The notes: generated from the letters alone by a model not told the origin. Numbered from the stretch's first letter, positions 1 through 6,384 are shown. The stretch: 6,668 nt of DNA from Gemmatimonadota bacterium (GCA_003221985.1 QHUQ01000096.1:1-6668); one strand, 5' to 3'. Program-made: numbers and translations.

Positions 1-1250
1 TTGCCCTCGCCCACGCCCAGCACGGTGAGAAACACGCCGGTGCGGCGCTTTTCCTCGATCAGCTGCACCATCTCGGCATCGCTGGAGGCGCCGACGTTGA
101 AGTCGCCGTCGGTCGCGAGAATGACCCGGTTGTTGCCGCCGCGAATAAAGTTGGCGACCGCTTCGTCGTACGCGCGGCGAATCCCCTCGCCGCCCGCCGT
201 GCTCCCGCCCGCCTCCAGCCGCTCGATGGCGTCGAGGATCTTGTCCTTCTGATCGCCCGCTGTGGACGGCAGGACGAGGCCTGCCGAGCCCGCGTACACG
301 ACCATCGCGACATGATCCTTGGCACGGAGCTGATTCACGAGCAGCCGCATCGCCGCTTTCACGAGGGGCAGCTTGTTGGGTGGCATCATCGAGCCGGAGA
401 CGTCGAGCAGGAAGACGAAGTTCGACGCGGGGAGATTCTCGACGTTCACGCGCCGCGCCTGCAGGCCGATGCGCACCAGCTGGTGTTGCGGCTTCCAGGG
501 CGCGGGCGCGACCTCGGCATGGATGGCGAGTGGGTCGTCGCCGTCGGGGTCGGCGTAGTCGTAGGGGAAGTAATTGACCAGCTCTTCGATGCGCACCGCG
601 TCGCGCGGCGGCAGCTGGCCGTCCTGCATGATGAAACGCCGCATGTTGCTGTAGGATGCGCGATCGACGTCGATCGAAAACGTCGACAGGGGATCGGCGG
701 CGACCGCGATGAACGGATTTTCGACGATTTCGTCGTACTGCTCGCGGTTACCGGGCTGGCGCTGGTAGCGCCACGCTTCCGTGCTGTCGAACCGCACGCC
801 GTGACCATCGACGACGTACGCGTCGCGTGCCCCCTGGGCCTGGAACATCATCGTCGCTCCGGCTACCTGCCGGGCTATGGGAGCGGACGCCGTGCCCGTC
901 ACAATCACTTCCTGCAGCTGGAGCACACTCATCTCCAGGCGGAAATCAACCGTCGCCGTCGCATTCGCCGTGACGCGGATGCCGGACCTCTGTTTGGTTT
1001 TGTAGCCAATGAACCGGGCGACGACCGTATGTTTTCCAACGGGAACGTTCGGGATCGAGTAGGAACCGTCCTGCTTTACAATCGCCGCAAACGCGGTTCC
1101 CACGACAATCACGCTGGCGTTTGGAATCGGCGCCCCGCTGACGCTGTCTCGCACATGACCGGAAATGGTTCCGGTCTCGACGATCGCCAAAGGTCGTGAT
1201 GCTGCGAGCAGGCCAACGAGGACAACGAGGAAGCGAACGGGCAGAGCCAT
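1..1250 (-). CDS. Secreted YfbK-type von Willebrand factor A protein with N-terminal carboxypeptidase-regulatory domain (3' end outside window)
   Basis: My own translation from the ATG at 1250-1248 stays open for 416 codons to the window edge, so the C-terminus is missing. Residues 1-22 look like a Sec signal peptide (hydrophobic LVVLVGLLAA) with no lipobox Cys. Residues 27-118 form a carboxypeptidase-regulatory/TonB-plug-like domain (TGTISGHVRD..., DGSYSIPNVPVG, ending LQEVIVTGTA). Residues 176-270 match the family-specific N-terminal region of YfbK-like proteins (ENPF, FSIDVDRASYSNMRRF, LPPRDAVRIEELVNYF). The VWA fold begins near 275 with an intact MIDAS metal site: D283-x-S285-x-S287, T351, and D381 in ATDGDFN. 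The family's usual C-terminal DUF3520 region would lie outside the window. VWA domains bind ligands through a metal ion; the partner here is unknown. The gene lies 34 nt after the molybdenum-hydroxylase large subunit on the same strand, so co-transcription is likely. It is predicted to act in the periplasm or on the cell surface, whereas the hydroxylase is predicted to be cytoplasmic. Confidence 0.9.
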   Translation of the reverse strand, partial: MALPVRFLVVLVGLLAASRPLAIVETGTISGHVRDSVSGAPIPNASVIVVGTAFAAIVKQDGSYSIPNVPVGKHTVVARFIGYKTKQRSGIRVTANATATVDFRLEMSVLQLQEVIVTGTASAPIARQVAGATMMFQAQGARDAYVVDGHGVRFDSTEAWRYQRQPGNREQYDEIVENPFIAVAADPLSTFSIDVDRASYSNMRRFIMQDGQLPPRDAVRIEELVNYFPYDYADPDGDDPLAIHAEVAPAPWKPQHQLVRIGLQARRVNVENLPASNFVFLLDVSGSMMPPNKLPLVKAAMRLLVNQLRAKDHVAMVVYAGSAGLVLPSTAGDQKDKILDAIERLEAGGSTAGGEGIRRAYDEAVANFIRGGNNRVILATDGDFNVGASSDAEMVQLIEEKRRTGVFLTVLGVGEG

Positions 1251-1252
1251 GG

Positions 1253-1260
1253 CCTCTCCT
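1253..1260 (-). promoter_or_regulatory. Shine-Dalgarno of the VWA gene
   Basis: The minus strand reads AGGAGAGG immediately before CC-ATG. The AGGAG core (1256-1260) ends 5 nt before the start codon. It fixes the start at 1250 and shows independent translation initiation in the 34-nt gap after the upstream stop codon (TGA at 1287-1285). Confidence 0.75.
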
Positions 1261-1284
1261 GGTGGCGGTGTCCAGAAGAGACGC

Positions 1285-3684
1285 TCAGACCTTTGCGGGC
1301 GACACAGCCTTTCCGTCTCCACCTTCCCACGGGGTGGGGACGCGCGTCGGCTCGGGCCACGCGATGTCGGGGAAATGGTCGGGACCGTAGCGTCCGGGCT
1401 CGCCCTTCTCCTTCCGTCGCAATGCCTTGAGCACCTTTTCCGGCGTGATGGGGACCTCGTCGACCCGCACGCCGACCGCGTCGTAGACGGCGTTGGCGAC
1501 CGCCGGCATCACCGGCAGCAGCGGCCCCTGGCCGACCTCCTTCGCGCCGAACGGGCCGTTCGGGTCGGGATCCTCGATCAGATAGGTGACCACGTCGCAC
1601 ATCTCGAGCGTCGTGGGACTCTTGTACTCGAGCAGGGACGGAATCTTGTGGACCACTTTGAGATCACCGCGATACGCCATCTCCTCCATCAACGCTTCGC
1701 CCAAGCCCATGTAGATCGAGCCTTCCACCTGTCCGATCACAGACGCGGTGTTGATCGACCGGCCGACGTCGTGCGCGATCCAGATCGTCGGCACGCGCAC
1801 GATCCCGGTCTCGGGATCGACGTCCACCTCGGCGACGCAGGCGCTGTAGGAATACGCCGGCGATGGCCCGACTCCGGCGCCGCGGTACTTCGCCGCGCTC
1901 TGGGGCGGCGTGTACGAGCCGACGGTGCCGACCGTTCCTTCCGCGGCCTCGGCCCACTGCACCGCTTCGGCGAATGACACGCCTTTCTTACGATCCTTGC
2001 TGTCGAACACGCGGCCGTCGGCGAACGTGAGCCGCTCGCTGGGGACCTCGAGCTTCTTGGCGACATGCACGGCCAGGATCTGGCGCGCCCGTTCGGCGGC
2101 TTGCAGCGCCGCATTGCCGCTCATCAAGGTGACGCGACTCGAATAACTGCCCAGATCGACCGGTGTGAGATCGGTGTCGGCCGTGACGACGGCGATGTCG
2201 AAGGGATCGACGCCGAGCACTTCCGCGACGATGTAGGCGAGGATCGAGTCCGATCCTTGGCCGATTTCCGTCGAGCCGCAGAACACGGTGACGCCACCAC
2301 CGCGGTCGCACTTCAGCTGCACGCCGGAGTGCGGCATGTTGTTCCAGTAGATCGGGAGACCTGCGCCCGAGATGTAGCTCGAGCACGCCAGCCCGACCCC
2401 ACGCCCCCGCGGCAGCTTGCGGAATTTCTTCTTCCACCCCGACCCTTCGACCACCTTCGCGATGCACTGGCCCAGCCCCATCGAGCCGACGCGCAGGTAG
2501 TTCGCGGTCAGCGAGTTCGCCGGTACGAGCGTCCTGAGACGCAGCTCGGCGGGATCGAGCTGGAGCGCTTCGGCGATCTTGTCGATGTGCACTTCGAGCG
2601 CGAAGCGCGGCTGCGGCGTGCCGTGCCCGCGCTTGGGGCCGCACGGCGCCTTGTTCGTGAACGCGCGCGCGCCCTGGAAGTGATAGCGCGGCACGTGATA
2701 GGTGACGGTCTGCAGCGCACCGGTGTAGTAGGTGCTGGCGACGCCGTAGGAGCCGTAGGCGCCGCCGTCCAGCAGCGACCGGAAGTGCATCCCGGTGATC
2801 GCGCCGTCGCGCTTCACGCCCGTCTTCACCCACATCAACGTCGGATGGCGGCCGCGATGGCAGTAGAAGACCTCTTCCCGCGTCAGCGTGATCTTCACCG
2901 GGCGCCCCGTCAGCATCGCGAACTTGGCGACCGCAATCTCATGATTGAAGGGATCGCTCTTGCCACCGAAGCCGCCGCCGTTCGGCGTCGCGATGACGCG
3001 AATCCGGGCGGCCGGCAGCTCCAGCACCTTGGCGAGCGCGCGGTGCACGTAGTGGGGCGTCTGCGTCGAGGTCCACAGCGTCAGCTTGCCGTCCGGTGAC
3101 CATTGTGCGACCGCGGCGTGCTGCTCCATCGGCAGGTGCGTGTTGCCTTCGAAGAAGAAGAGGTCTTCGCGCACCAGGTCGCCCGCGGCTATCCCTGCGT
3201 CGGCGTCGCCGAACTCGAGATCGATCAGCTTGTGGAGGTTGCCGCTGTCGCCGTAGTCGTGGATGCGTGGCTCGGGATGTTCGAGAGCCTCTTCGGCGGA
3301 GGCAAACGACTTGAGCGGTTCGTACTCGACCTTGATGAGGTCGAGGGCGGCCGTCGCGGTTTCTTCGGTGGTCGCCGCGACGGCCGCTACCGGATCGCCG
3401 ATGAAGCGGACGCGATCGACGCACAGCGCGTGCTCGTCCTGGGAGACGGGCAGGATCCCGAACGGAATCGGCAGATCCCGGCCCGTCAGCACCGCCTGCA
3501 CGCCGTCGAGCGTTGCCGCCGCCGCGGTATCGATCGAGACGATGCGCGCGTGCGGCTCGGTGCTGCGCAGCAGCTTGCAGTACAGCATGCGGGGGAACGC
3601 GAGATCGTCGGCGAAGCGCGTCGTGCCCGTCACCTTGGCGACGGCGTCGACTTTGCGCAGCGCCTTGCCGATGACTCTATGCAT
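1285..3684 (-). CDS. Xanthine dehydrogenase-family hydroxylase, molybdopterin-binding (large) subunit
   Basis: A 799-residue molybdenum hydroxylase catalytic subunit, slightly longer than the usual 750-780. Residues 4-130 are the aldehyde oxidase/xanthine dehydrogenase a/b hammerhead-type domain (VIGKALRKVDAVAKVTG). The cofactor-binding region follows, with GGGFGGK at 236-242, KRGHGTPQ at 351-358, TEIGQG at 472-477 (conserved cofactor Gln476), GSYSSR at 512-517 and GQVEGS at 651-656. The style of these motifs (GRHP, GSYSSRVTLM.GNA, FGAKEVG) is closest to 4-hydroxybenzoyl-CoA reductase alpha-type enzymes, but the substrate cannot be read from sequence. The position normally held by the catalytic Glu (VG-E-G) is Gln719. 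About 45 residues trail the family's usual VLKAL end. There is no Tat or Sec signal, so it is presumably cytoplasmic. The start overlaps the 3' end of the small-subunit gene by 8 nt and has no Shine-Dalgarno, which implies translational coupling. No FAD subunit is adjacent. Confidence 0.93.
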   Translation of the reverse strand: MHRVIGKALRKVDAVAKVTGTTRFADDLAFPRMLYCKLLRSTEPHARIVSIDTAAAATLDGVQAVLTGRDLPIPFGILPVSQDEHALCVDRVRFIGDPVAAVAATTEETATAALDLIKVEYEPLKSFASAEEALEHPEPRIHDYGDSGNLHKLIDLEFGDADAGIAAGDLVREDLFFFEGNTHLPMEQHAAVAQWSPDGKLTLWTSTQTPHYVHRALAKVLELPAARIRVIATPNGGGFGGKSDPFNHEIAVAKFAMLTGRPVKITLTREEVFYCHRGRHPTLMWVKTGVKRDGAITGMHFRSLLDGGAYGSYGVASTYYTGALQTVTYHVPRYHFQGARAFTNKAPCGPKRGHGTPQPRFALEVHIDKIAEALQLDPAELRLRTLVPANSLTANYLRVGSMGLGQCIAKVVEGSGWKKKFRKLPRGRGVGLACSSYISGAGLPIYWNNMPHSGVQLKCDRGGGVTVFCGSTEIGQGSDSILAYIVAEVLGVDPFDIAVVTADTDLTPVDLGSYSSRVTLMSGNAALQAAERARQILAVHVAKKLEVPSERLTFADGRVFDSKDRKKGVSFAEAVQWAEAAEGTVGTVGSYTPPQSAAKYRGAGVGPSPAYSYSACVAEVDVDPETGIVRVPTIWIAHDVGRSINTASVIGQVEGSIYMGLGEALMEEMAYRGDLKVVHKIPSLLEYKSPTTLEMCDVVTYLIEDPDPNGPFGAKEVGQGPLLPVMPAVANAVYDAVGVRVDEVPITPEKVLKALRRKEKGEPGRYGPDHFPDIAWPEPTRVPTPWEGGDGKAVSPAKV
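3347..3387. repeat. Perfect 13-bp inverted repeat inside the large-subunit gene
   Basis: GCGGCCGTCGCGG at 3347-3359 is exactly complemented by CCGCGACGGCCGC at 3375-3387, with a 15-nt loop. It falls in an Ala/Thr-rich coding stretch around residues 99-113 of the large subunit. It may simply reflect GC-rich Ala codons. No function is claimed. Confidence 0.5.
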
Positions 3685-4162
3685 GCTGCATCCGCGCCGC
3701 GGCTAATTCGATCGCTTCATAAATCTTGATGTAGCCCGTGCAGCGGCAGAGGTTGCCGGCGAGCGCGTCCTTGATTTCTTCACGTGTCGGCGTGGGGTTG
3801 GCGGCGAGCAGGGCTTCGGCCGCGAGGAGAAAGGCGGGCGTGCAGTAGCCGCATTGCGCCGCGCCCAGATCGGCGAAGGTCTCCTGCAACGGATGCAGCT
3901 TCCCGCCCTGCGCCATGCCCTCGACCGTGCGCACCGCGTGGCCGGCGCACGCGAGCCCGAGCACCAGGCAGGAGAGAACCGGCGTTCCATCCAGCAGCAC
4001 CGTGCAGGTGCCGCACTCGCCCAGCTCGCAGCCGTGCTTCGTGCCGGTGAGTCCCAGATCCTCGCGCAAGACCTCGAGCAATGTCTTGTGCGGGGCGAAC
4101 GCGACTTCCGCCGGTTCGCCATTTACCGTCAGCGCGATCTTGACTTTCGATTCGTTGCTCAT
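3677..4162 (-). CDS. Xanthine dehydrogenase-family hydroxylase, [2Fe-2S] iron-sulfur (small) subunit
   Basis: A 161-residue electron-transfer subunit of normal length for the family. The N-terminal plant-ferredoxin-like domain carries the first cluster motif CELGECGTC followed by a fourth Cys in LSCLVL. The C-terminal helical domain carries the second cluster motif, QCGYCTPAF plus LCRCTGY. All eight cluster cysteines are present. In the family these clusters pass electrons from the molybdenum site to FAD or to an external acceptor. I chose the ATG at 4162; an in-frame GTG at 4168 would add two residues (giving MSMSNE), and neither start has a clear Shine-Dalgarno. Its stop codon overlaps the large-subunit start (shared 3677-3684), the arrangement of an obligate complex. 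It is the first gene of the minus-strand operon, facing the dipeptidase gene. There is no signal peptide, so it is presumably cytoplasmic. Confidence 0.94.
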   Translation of the reverse strand: MSNESKVKIALTVNGEPAEVAFAPHKTLLEVLREDLGLTGTKHGCELGECGTCTVLLDGTPVLSCLVLGLACAGHAVRTVEGMAQGGKLHPLQETFADLGAAQCGYCTPAFLLAAEALLAANPTPTREEIKDALAGNLCRCTGYIKIYEAIELAAARMQHA

Positions 4163-4213
4163 GGACACGAGGTAATCTAGCTTTTGGGCTTCCCTGAACG
4201 GGAGAGATCGGTA
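4163..4213. promoter_or_regulatory. Divergent intergenic region between hydroxylase operon and dipeptidase
   Basis: This 51-bp gap separates two divergently read genes, so promoters for both must lie in it or in the adjoining coding ends. The only AT-rich stretch is around TAATCTAGCTTTT (4172-4184). TAATCT on the plus strand and TAGATT on the minus strand could be -10 elements, but I find no matching -35 at proper spacing. The call rests on gene layout, not on a recognised promoter. Confidence 0.3.
4201..4206 (+). promoter_or_regulatory. Shine-Dalgarno of the dipeptidase gene
   Basis: GGAGAG lies 7 nt before the ATG at 4214. It favours this start over the in-frame TTG at 4184, which would add ten residues with no ribosome site and spoil the signal-peptide start. 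Confidence 0.7.
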
Positions 4214-5329
4214 ATGATCGTGGCGGTTCAGCGGTTGAGCGGTTTGGCGGTTGGAATGCTTGGCGGAATTGTCCTTCTAACCGTCCAACCGCCGAACCGC
4301 TTAACCGCCCAGGATTACCGAGCCCAAGCCATTCGCATCCTCCGTACCGTCCCCCTCATCGACGGCCACAACGACCTCGCCGACGCCATCCGTGAGCGAG
4401 GGGGCCTCGATTCGGTCGATCTTGCCGTCAGCCAGCCGAAGCTGATGACCGACATCCCCCGGCTGCGCGGTGGCCGGGTGGGCGGCCAGTTCTGGGCGGC
4501 GTACGTGCCTGTCACGACAATGGATTCCGGGCCTCATCCTGCGGTGTACGCGCTCGAGCAGATCGATCTGATTCAGCGCTTCTGCGCCCGCAACGCGCGT
4601 GCGATGGCGATGGCGACGACGGCGGCGGCGGTCGAGCGCAATTTCGCAGCCGGCAAGATCTCGTGCTTGATCGGTATCGAAGGCGGCCACGCGATCGAGA
4701 ACTCGCTCGGGGCGCTGCGGATGTTCGCGCGCCTCGGGGTGCGGTACATGACGCTCACCCACTGGCGCACGCTCCAGACGATGTCCGACGCGATCCATAC
4801 GTCCCGCGCGCCGGTCATCTTCTCGCACTCCTCGGCGCGCGCACTGGCGAACCACGCACGCGACGTGCCCGACTCCATTCTGAAGCTCGTGGCCGGCAAT
4901 CGCGGGGTCGTGATGGTGAACTTCAATCCGGGATTCGTGTCGGAGGCGGTGCGCACTTACGAGGACAGCATGACCGCGTGGTCACGCGCGCTGCGCGAGG
5001 CGGGCGCCGATTCCGCGACACGCACGGACTCGATGCGCGCCTGGGAGGCGCGGGCGCCGCACGCCACGCTGGCGCAGGCGGCCGATCACATCGAGCACAT
5101 CCGCCAGGTCGCGGGCATCGACTGCGTGGGAATCGGCTCCGATTTCGACGGCATTACGGAGGTGCCGGTCGGCCTGGAGGACGTCTCGAAATTTCCCGAT
5201 CTGATCGCCGAGCTGTTGCGGCGCGGGTGGACGGAAGCGGATGTGAAGAAAGTGGCGGGACTGAATACGCTGCGGGTGATGCGGGAGGCAGAGCGCGTCG
5301 CGGTCGAGATGCGGCGGACGCGGCGGTAG
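4214..5329 (+). CDS. Secreted membrane dipeptidase (peptidase family M19), with an internal deletion removing a zinc ligand
   Basis: A 371-residue M19 (renal dipeptidase-like) protein. The family are di-zinc TIM-barrel enzymes that cleave dipeptides. Residues 1-33 look like a Sec signal peptide (MIVAVQR, then a hydrophobic core, then LTAQ). Metal and active-site residues seen: H52 and D54 (DGHND), bridging E156 (GIEGGH), H183 (TLTH), H205 (FSHSS) and D310 (GSDFDG). The C-terminal part is well conserved (GLEDVSKFPDLIAELLRRGWTEA). Between TLTH-W and SRAPVIFSHSS there are only 13 residues; from memory, the human enzyme has about 58. The missing part includes the NTPWAD segment and the DLAHV motif, whose His (human His198) binds the second zinc. 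The join, near residues 185-188, stays in frame. Hydrolytic activity is therefore doubtful. The start and signal peptide are encoded by an octamer repeat array. The membrane-protein gene follows 57 bp downstream on the same strand and may be co-transcribed. Confidence 0.92.
   Translation: MIVAVQRLSGLAVGMLGGIVLLTVQPPNRLTAQDYRAQAIRILRTVPLIDGHNDLADAIRERGGLDSVDLAVSQPKLMTDIPRLRGGRVGGQFWAAYVPVTTMDSGPHPAVYALEQIDLIQRFCARNARAMAMATTAAAVERNFAAGKISCLIGIEGGHAIENSLGALRMFARLGVRYMTLTHWRTLQTMSDAIHTSRAPVIFSHSSARALANHARDVPDSILKLVAGNRGVVMVNFNPGFVSEAVRTYEDSMTAWSRALREAGADSATRTDSMRAWEARAPHATLAQAADHIEHIRQVAGIDCVGIGSDFDGITEVPVGLEDVSKFPDLIAELLRRGWTEADVKKVAGLNTLRVMREAERVAVEMRRTRR
4223..4308. repeat. Inverted array of GCGGTTNR octamers forming a 24-bp hairpin
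   Basis: Four contiguous octamers of the form GCGGTTNR occupy 4223-4254 (GCGGTTCA, GCGGTTGA, GCGGTTTG, GCGGTTGG). The complement form YNAACCGC follows at 4277-4308: CTAACCGT (one change), CCAACCGC, CGAACCGC, TTAACCGC. Segments 4231-4254 and 4285-4308 can pair as a 24-bp stem with 22 Watson-Crick and two G:U pairs around a 30-nt loop. The array begins 9 nt after the dipeptidase start codon and encodes most of its signal peptide. Each unit shifts the reading frame, so no peptide repeat results. Confidence 0.9.
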
Positions 5330-5374
5330 ACAGTAGCGGCCCCGGTCGCCATGTTGTCGGCAGCCCCTTTTCGC

Positions 5375-5378
5375 GAGG
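5375..5378 (+). promoter_or_regulatory. Shine-Dalgarno of the membrane-protein gene
   Basis: GAGG lies 8 nt before the ATG at 5387. The in-frame ATG at 5351 has no ribosome site and would add a polar 12-residue leader, so 5387 is preferred. Confidence 0.55.
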
Positions 5379-5386
5379 TCGGGAAG

Positions 5387-6352
5387 ATGAGACGGCCCGC
5401 ACAAGCAGTGATCGTCCACGGCGTGGCGGGTGGACTCCTCGCTGGATTCGTCGTCGTGCTGTGGTTCCTCGTTGCGGACACGGTGGCAGGTCAACCCTTC
5501 CGTACGCCCAGGCTGCTCGCTGGGATGCTCCTGAACCAGGAGCTCGCACAGGTCACGCCCCGGCTCGTCGCCGCTTACACCGTGCTGCACTTCGGCGTCT
5601 TTGTCGTTTTGGGAGTGGGGATGGCGTGGCTGAGCGCGGCCTTACCGGCGCCTTCGCGCCTGCTGCTCGGCCTTCTGTTCGGGCTGCTGCTGCAAGAAGT
5701 CGTGTTCTATGTCGGCCTGGGCCTGCTGCATGCTCCACACCTCAGCGTGATTCCCTGGCCGCATGTCGTCGGCGCGAACATCGCCGCCGGGCTGGTGCTC
5801 ATGAGCTATTTGCATTACGCGGAAGGCGATCCCCGGCCGCTCGGCGTTGGGCTCGCGGCCCTGCGGGATCATCCCGTCCTCGCGCGTGGGGCGGTCACCG
5901 GGTTGATCGGCGCGGGCGTCGTCGCGGTTTGGTTCTTCGTTCTGGATCTCCTGACCGGCAAGCCATTCGGCACTCCAGCGGCGCTCGGCTCTGCGCTGTT
6001 GCTCGGTGCGGCAGGCCCCGGCGAGATCGTCGGTACTTTCGGCCTGGTCGCGGCCTACACCGTCGTCCACATTGCCGCGTTCGTCATCGCCGGGATCGTC
6101 TTCGTTGCCCTGGCGGAGCAGGTTGAGCGAGTCCCCGCAATGGCGCTGCTCGTCCTGCTCACTGCGATCCTGCTCGAGGCCCTCGTGCTGGCGACAATCG
6201 GAGTTGGAGCGGAATGGGTGCTGGGGACCGTCGGGTGGTGGACAGTCGCCGTTGCGAATGTCCTGGCCGTGTTGGCGATGGGGTGGCAGGTGTGGCGGAC
6301 GCATCCCGCGCTACAACGGCGGTTGTTAGAGCATCCACAGCTTCGGGTTTAG
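5387..6352 (+). CDS. Integral membrane protein of unknown function, tandemly duplicated four-helix unit
   Basis: A 321-residue hydrophobic protein with about eight predicted membrane segments (near residues 9-30, 58-84, 90-113, 121-145, 165-189, 217-243, 249-273, 279-300). I cannot assign a named family. It is an internal duplication: residues 11-41 align with 167-197 (14 of 31 identical; shared W, F, V, D, G-x-PF-x-TP), and LVAAYTVLH (60-68) matches LVAAYTVVH (220-228). Polar residues within or near the membrane recur at matching places: D31/D187, H68/H228, E104/E264 and N131/N291. The halves are linked by a charged segment (AEGDPRPLGV...) near 145-163, and the tail (302-321) is basic and soluble. 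The pattern suggests a pseudo-two-fold membrane fold. It is downstream of the dipeptidase on the same strand, but nothing in the sequence ties their functions together. A strong palindrome follows the stop codon. Confidence 0.85.
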   Translation: MRRPAQAVIVHGVAGGLLAGFVVVLWFLVADTVAGQPFRTPRLLAGMLLNQELAQVTPRLVAAYTVLHFGVFVVLGVGMAWLSAALPAPSRLLLGLLFGLLLQEVVFYVGLGLLHAPHLSVIPWPHVVGANIAAGLVLMSYLHYAEGDPRPLGVGLAALRDHPVLARGAVTGLIGAGVVAVWFFVLDLLTGKPFGTPAALGSALLLGAAGPGEIVGTFGLVAAYTVVHIAAFVIAGIVFVALAEQVERVPAMALLVLLTAILLEALVLATIGVGAEWVLGTVGWWTVAVANVLAVLAMGWQVWRTHPALQRRLLEHPQLRV

Positions 6353-6356
6353 ATGA

Positions 6357-6384
6357 GCAGGGGCGCAGCATGCTGCGCCCCTGC
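6357..6384. terminator. 28-bp perfect palindrome between convergent genes, putative bidirectional terminator
   Basis: GCAGGGGCGCAGCA (6357-6370) is immediately followed by its exact complement TGCTGCGCCCCTGC (6371-6384). GATGA (6352-6356) and TCATC (6388-6392) extend the symmetry after a 3-nt AAT bulge. It starts 5 nt after the membrane-protein stop and lies 20 nt beyond the stop of the convergent gene, so it is placed to end transcription from both sides. Neither side has a T tract, so it is not a classical intrinsic terminator; it could also be a dispersed genomic palindrome. Confidence 0.6.

Noticed and set aside
312..1199. Plus-strand open frame of 295 codons at the left end
   Set aside because: It is antisense to the VWA gene, whose minus-strand frame has signal peptide, regulatory domain and MIDAS motif in order.
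2065..3099. Plus-strand open frame of 344 codons antisense to the large-subunit gene
   Set aside because: The opposite strand encodes an unmistakable molybdenum subunit with family motifs throughout; the antisense product is His/Arg/Gln-rich and low in conserved character.
4140..4177. Candidate plus-strand promoter: TTGACT (4140-4145) with TAATCT (4172-4177)
   Set aside because: The spacer is 26 bp, far from the usual 16-18, so I do not call it.
4223..4308. CRISPR array or mobile-element end
   Set aside because: Units are contiguous octamers with no spacers, the two arms are inverted relative to each other, and no transposase or cas gene is near.
5351..5386. Upstream start for the membrane protein at ATG 5351
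   Set aside because: No ribosome-binding site precedes it, and the added residues are polar and not helpful to membrane insertion; ATG 5387 has GAGG at good spacing.
5330..5386. Terminator between the dipeptidase and the membrane-protein gene
   Set aside because: I find no convincing hairpin plus T tract in the 57-bp gap, so co-transcription remains possible.
4663..6126. Long plus-strand open frame (487 codons) spanning two genes
   Set aside because: It is out of frame with the dipeptidase and membrane-protein genes, gives an Arg/Gly/Ala-rich composition with no recognisable motif, and crosses the real stop and start signals. High-GC shadow.
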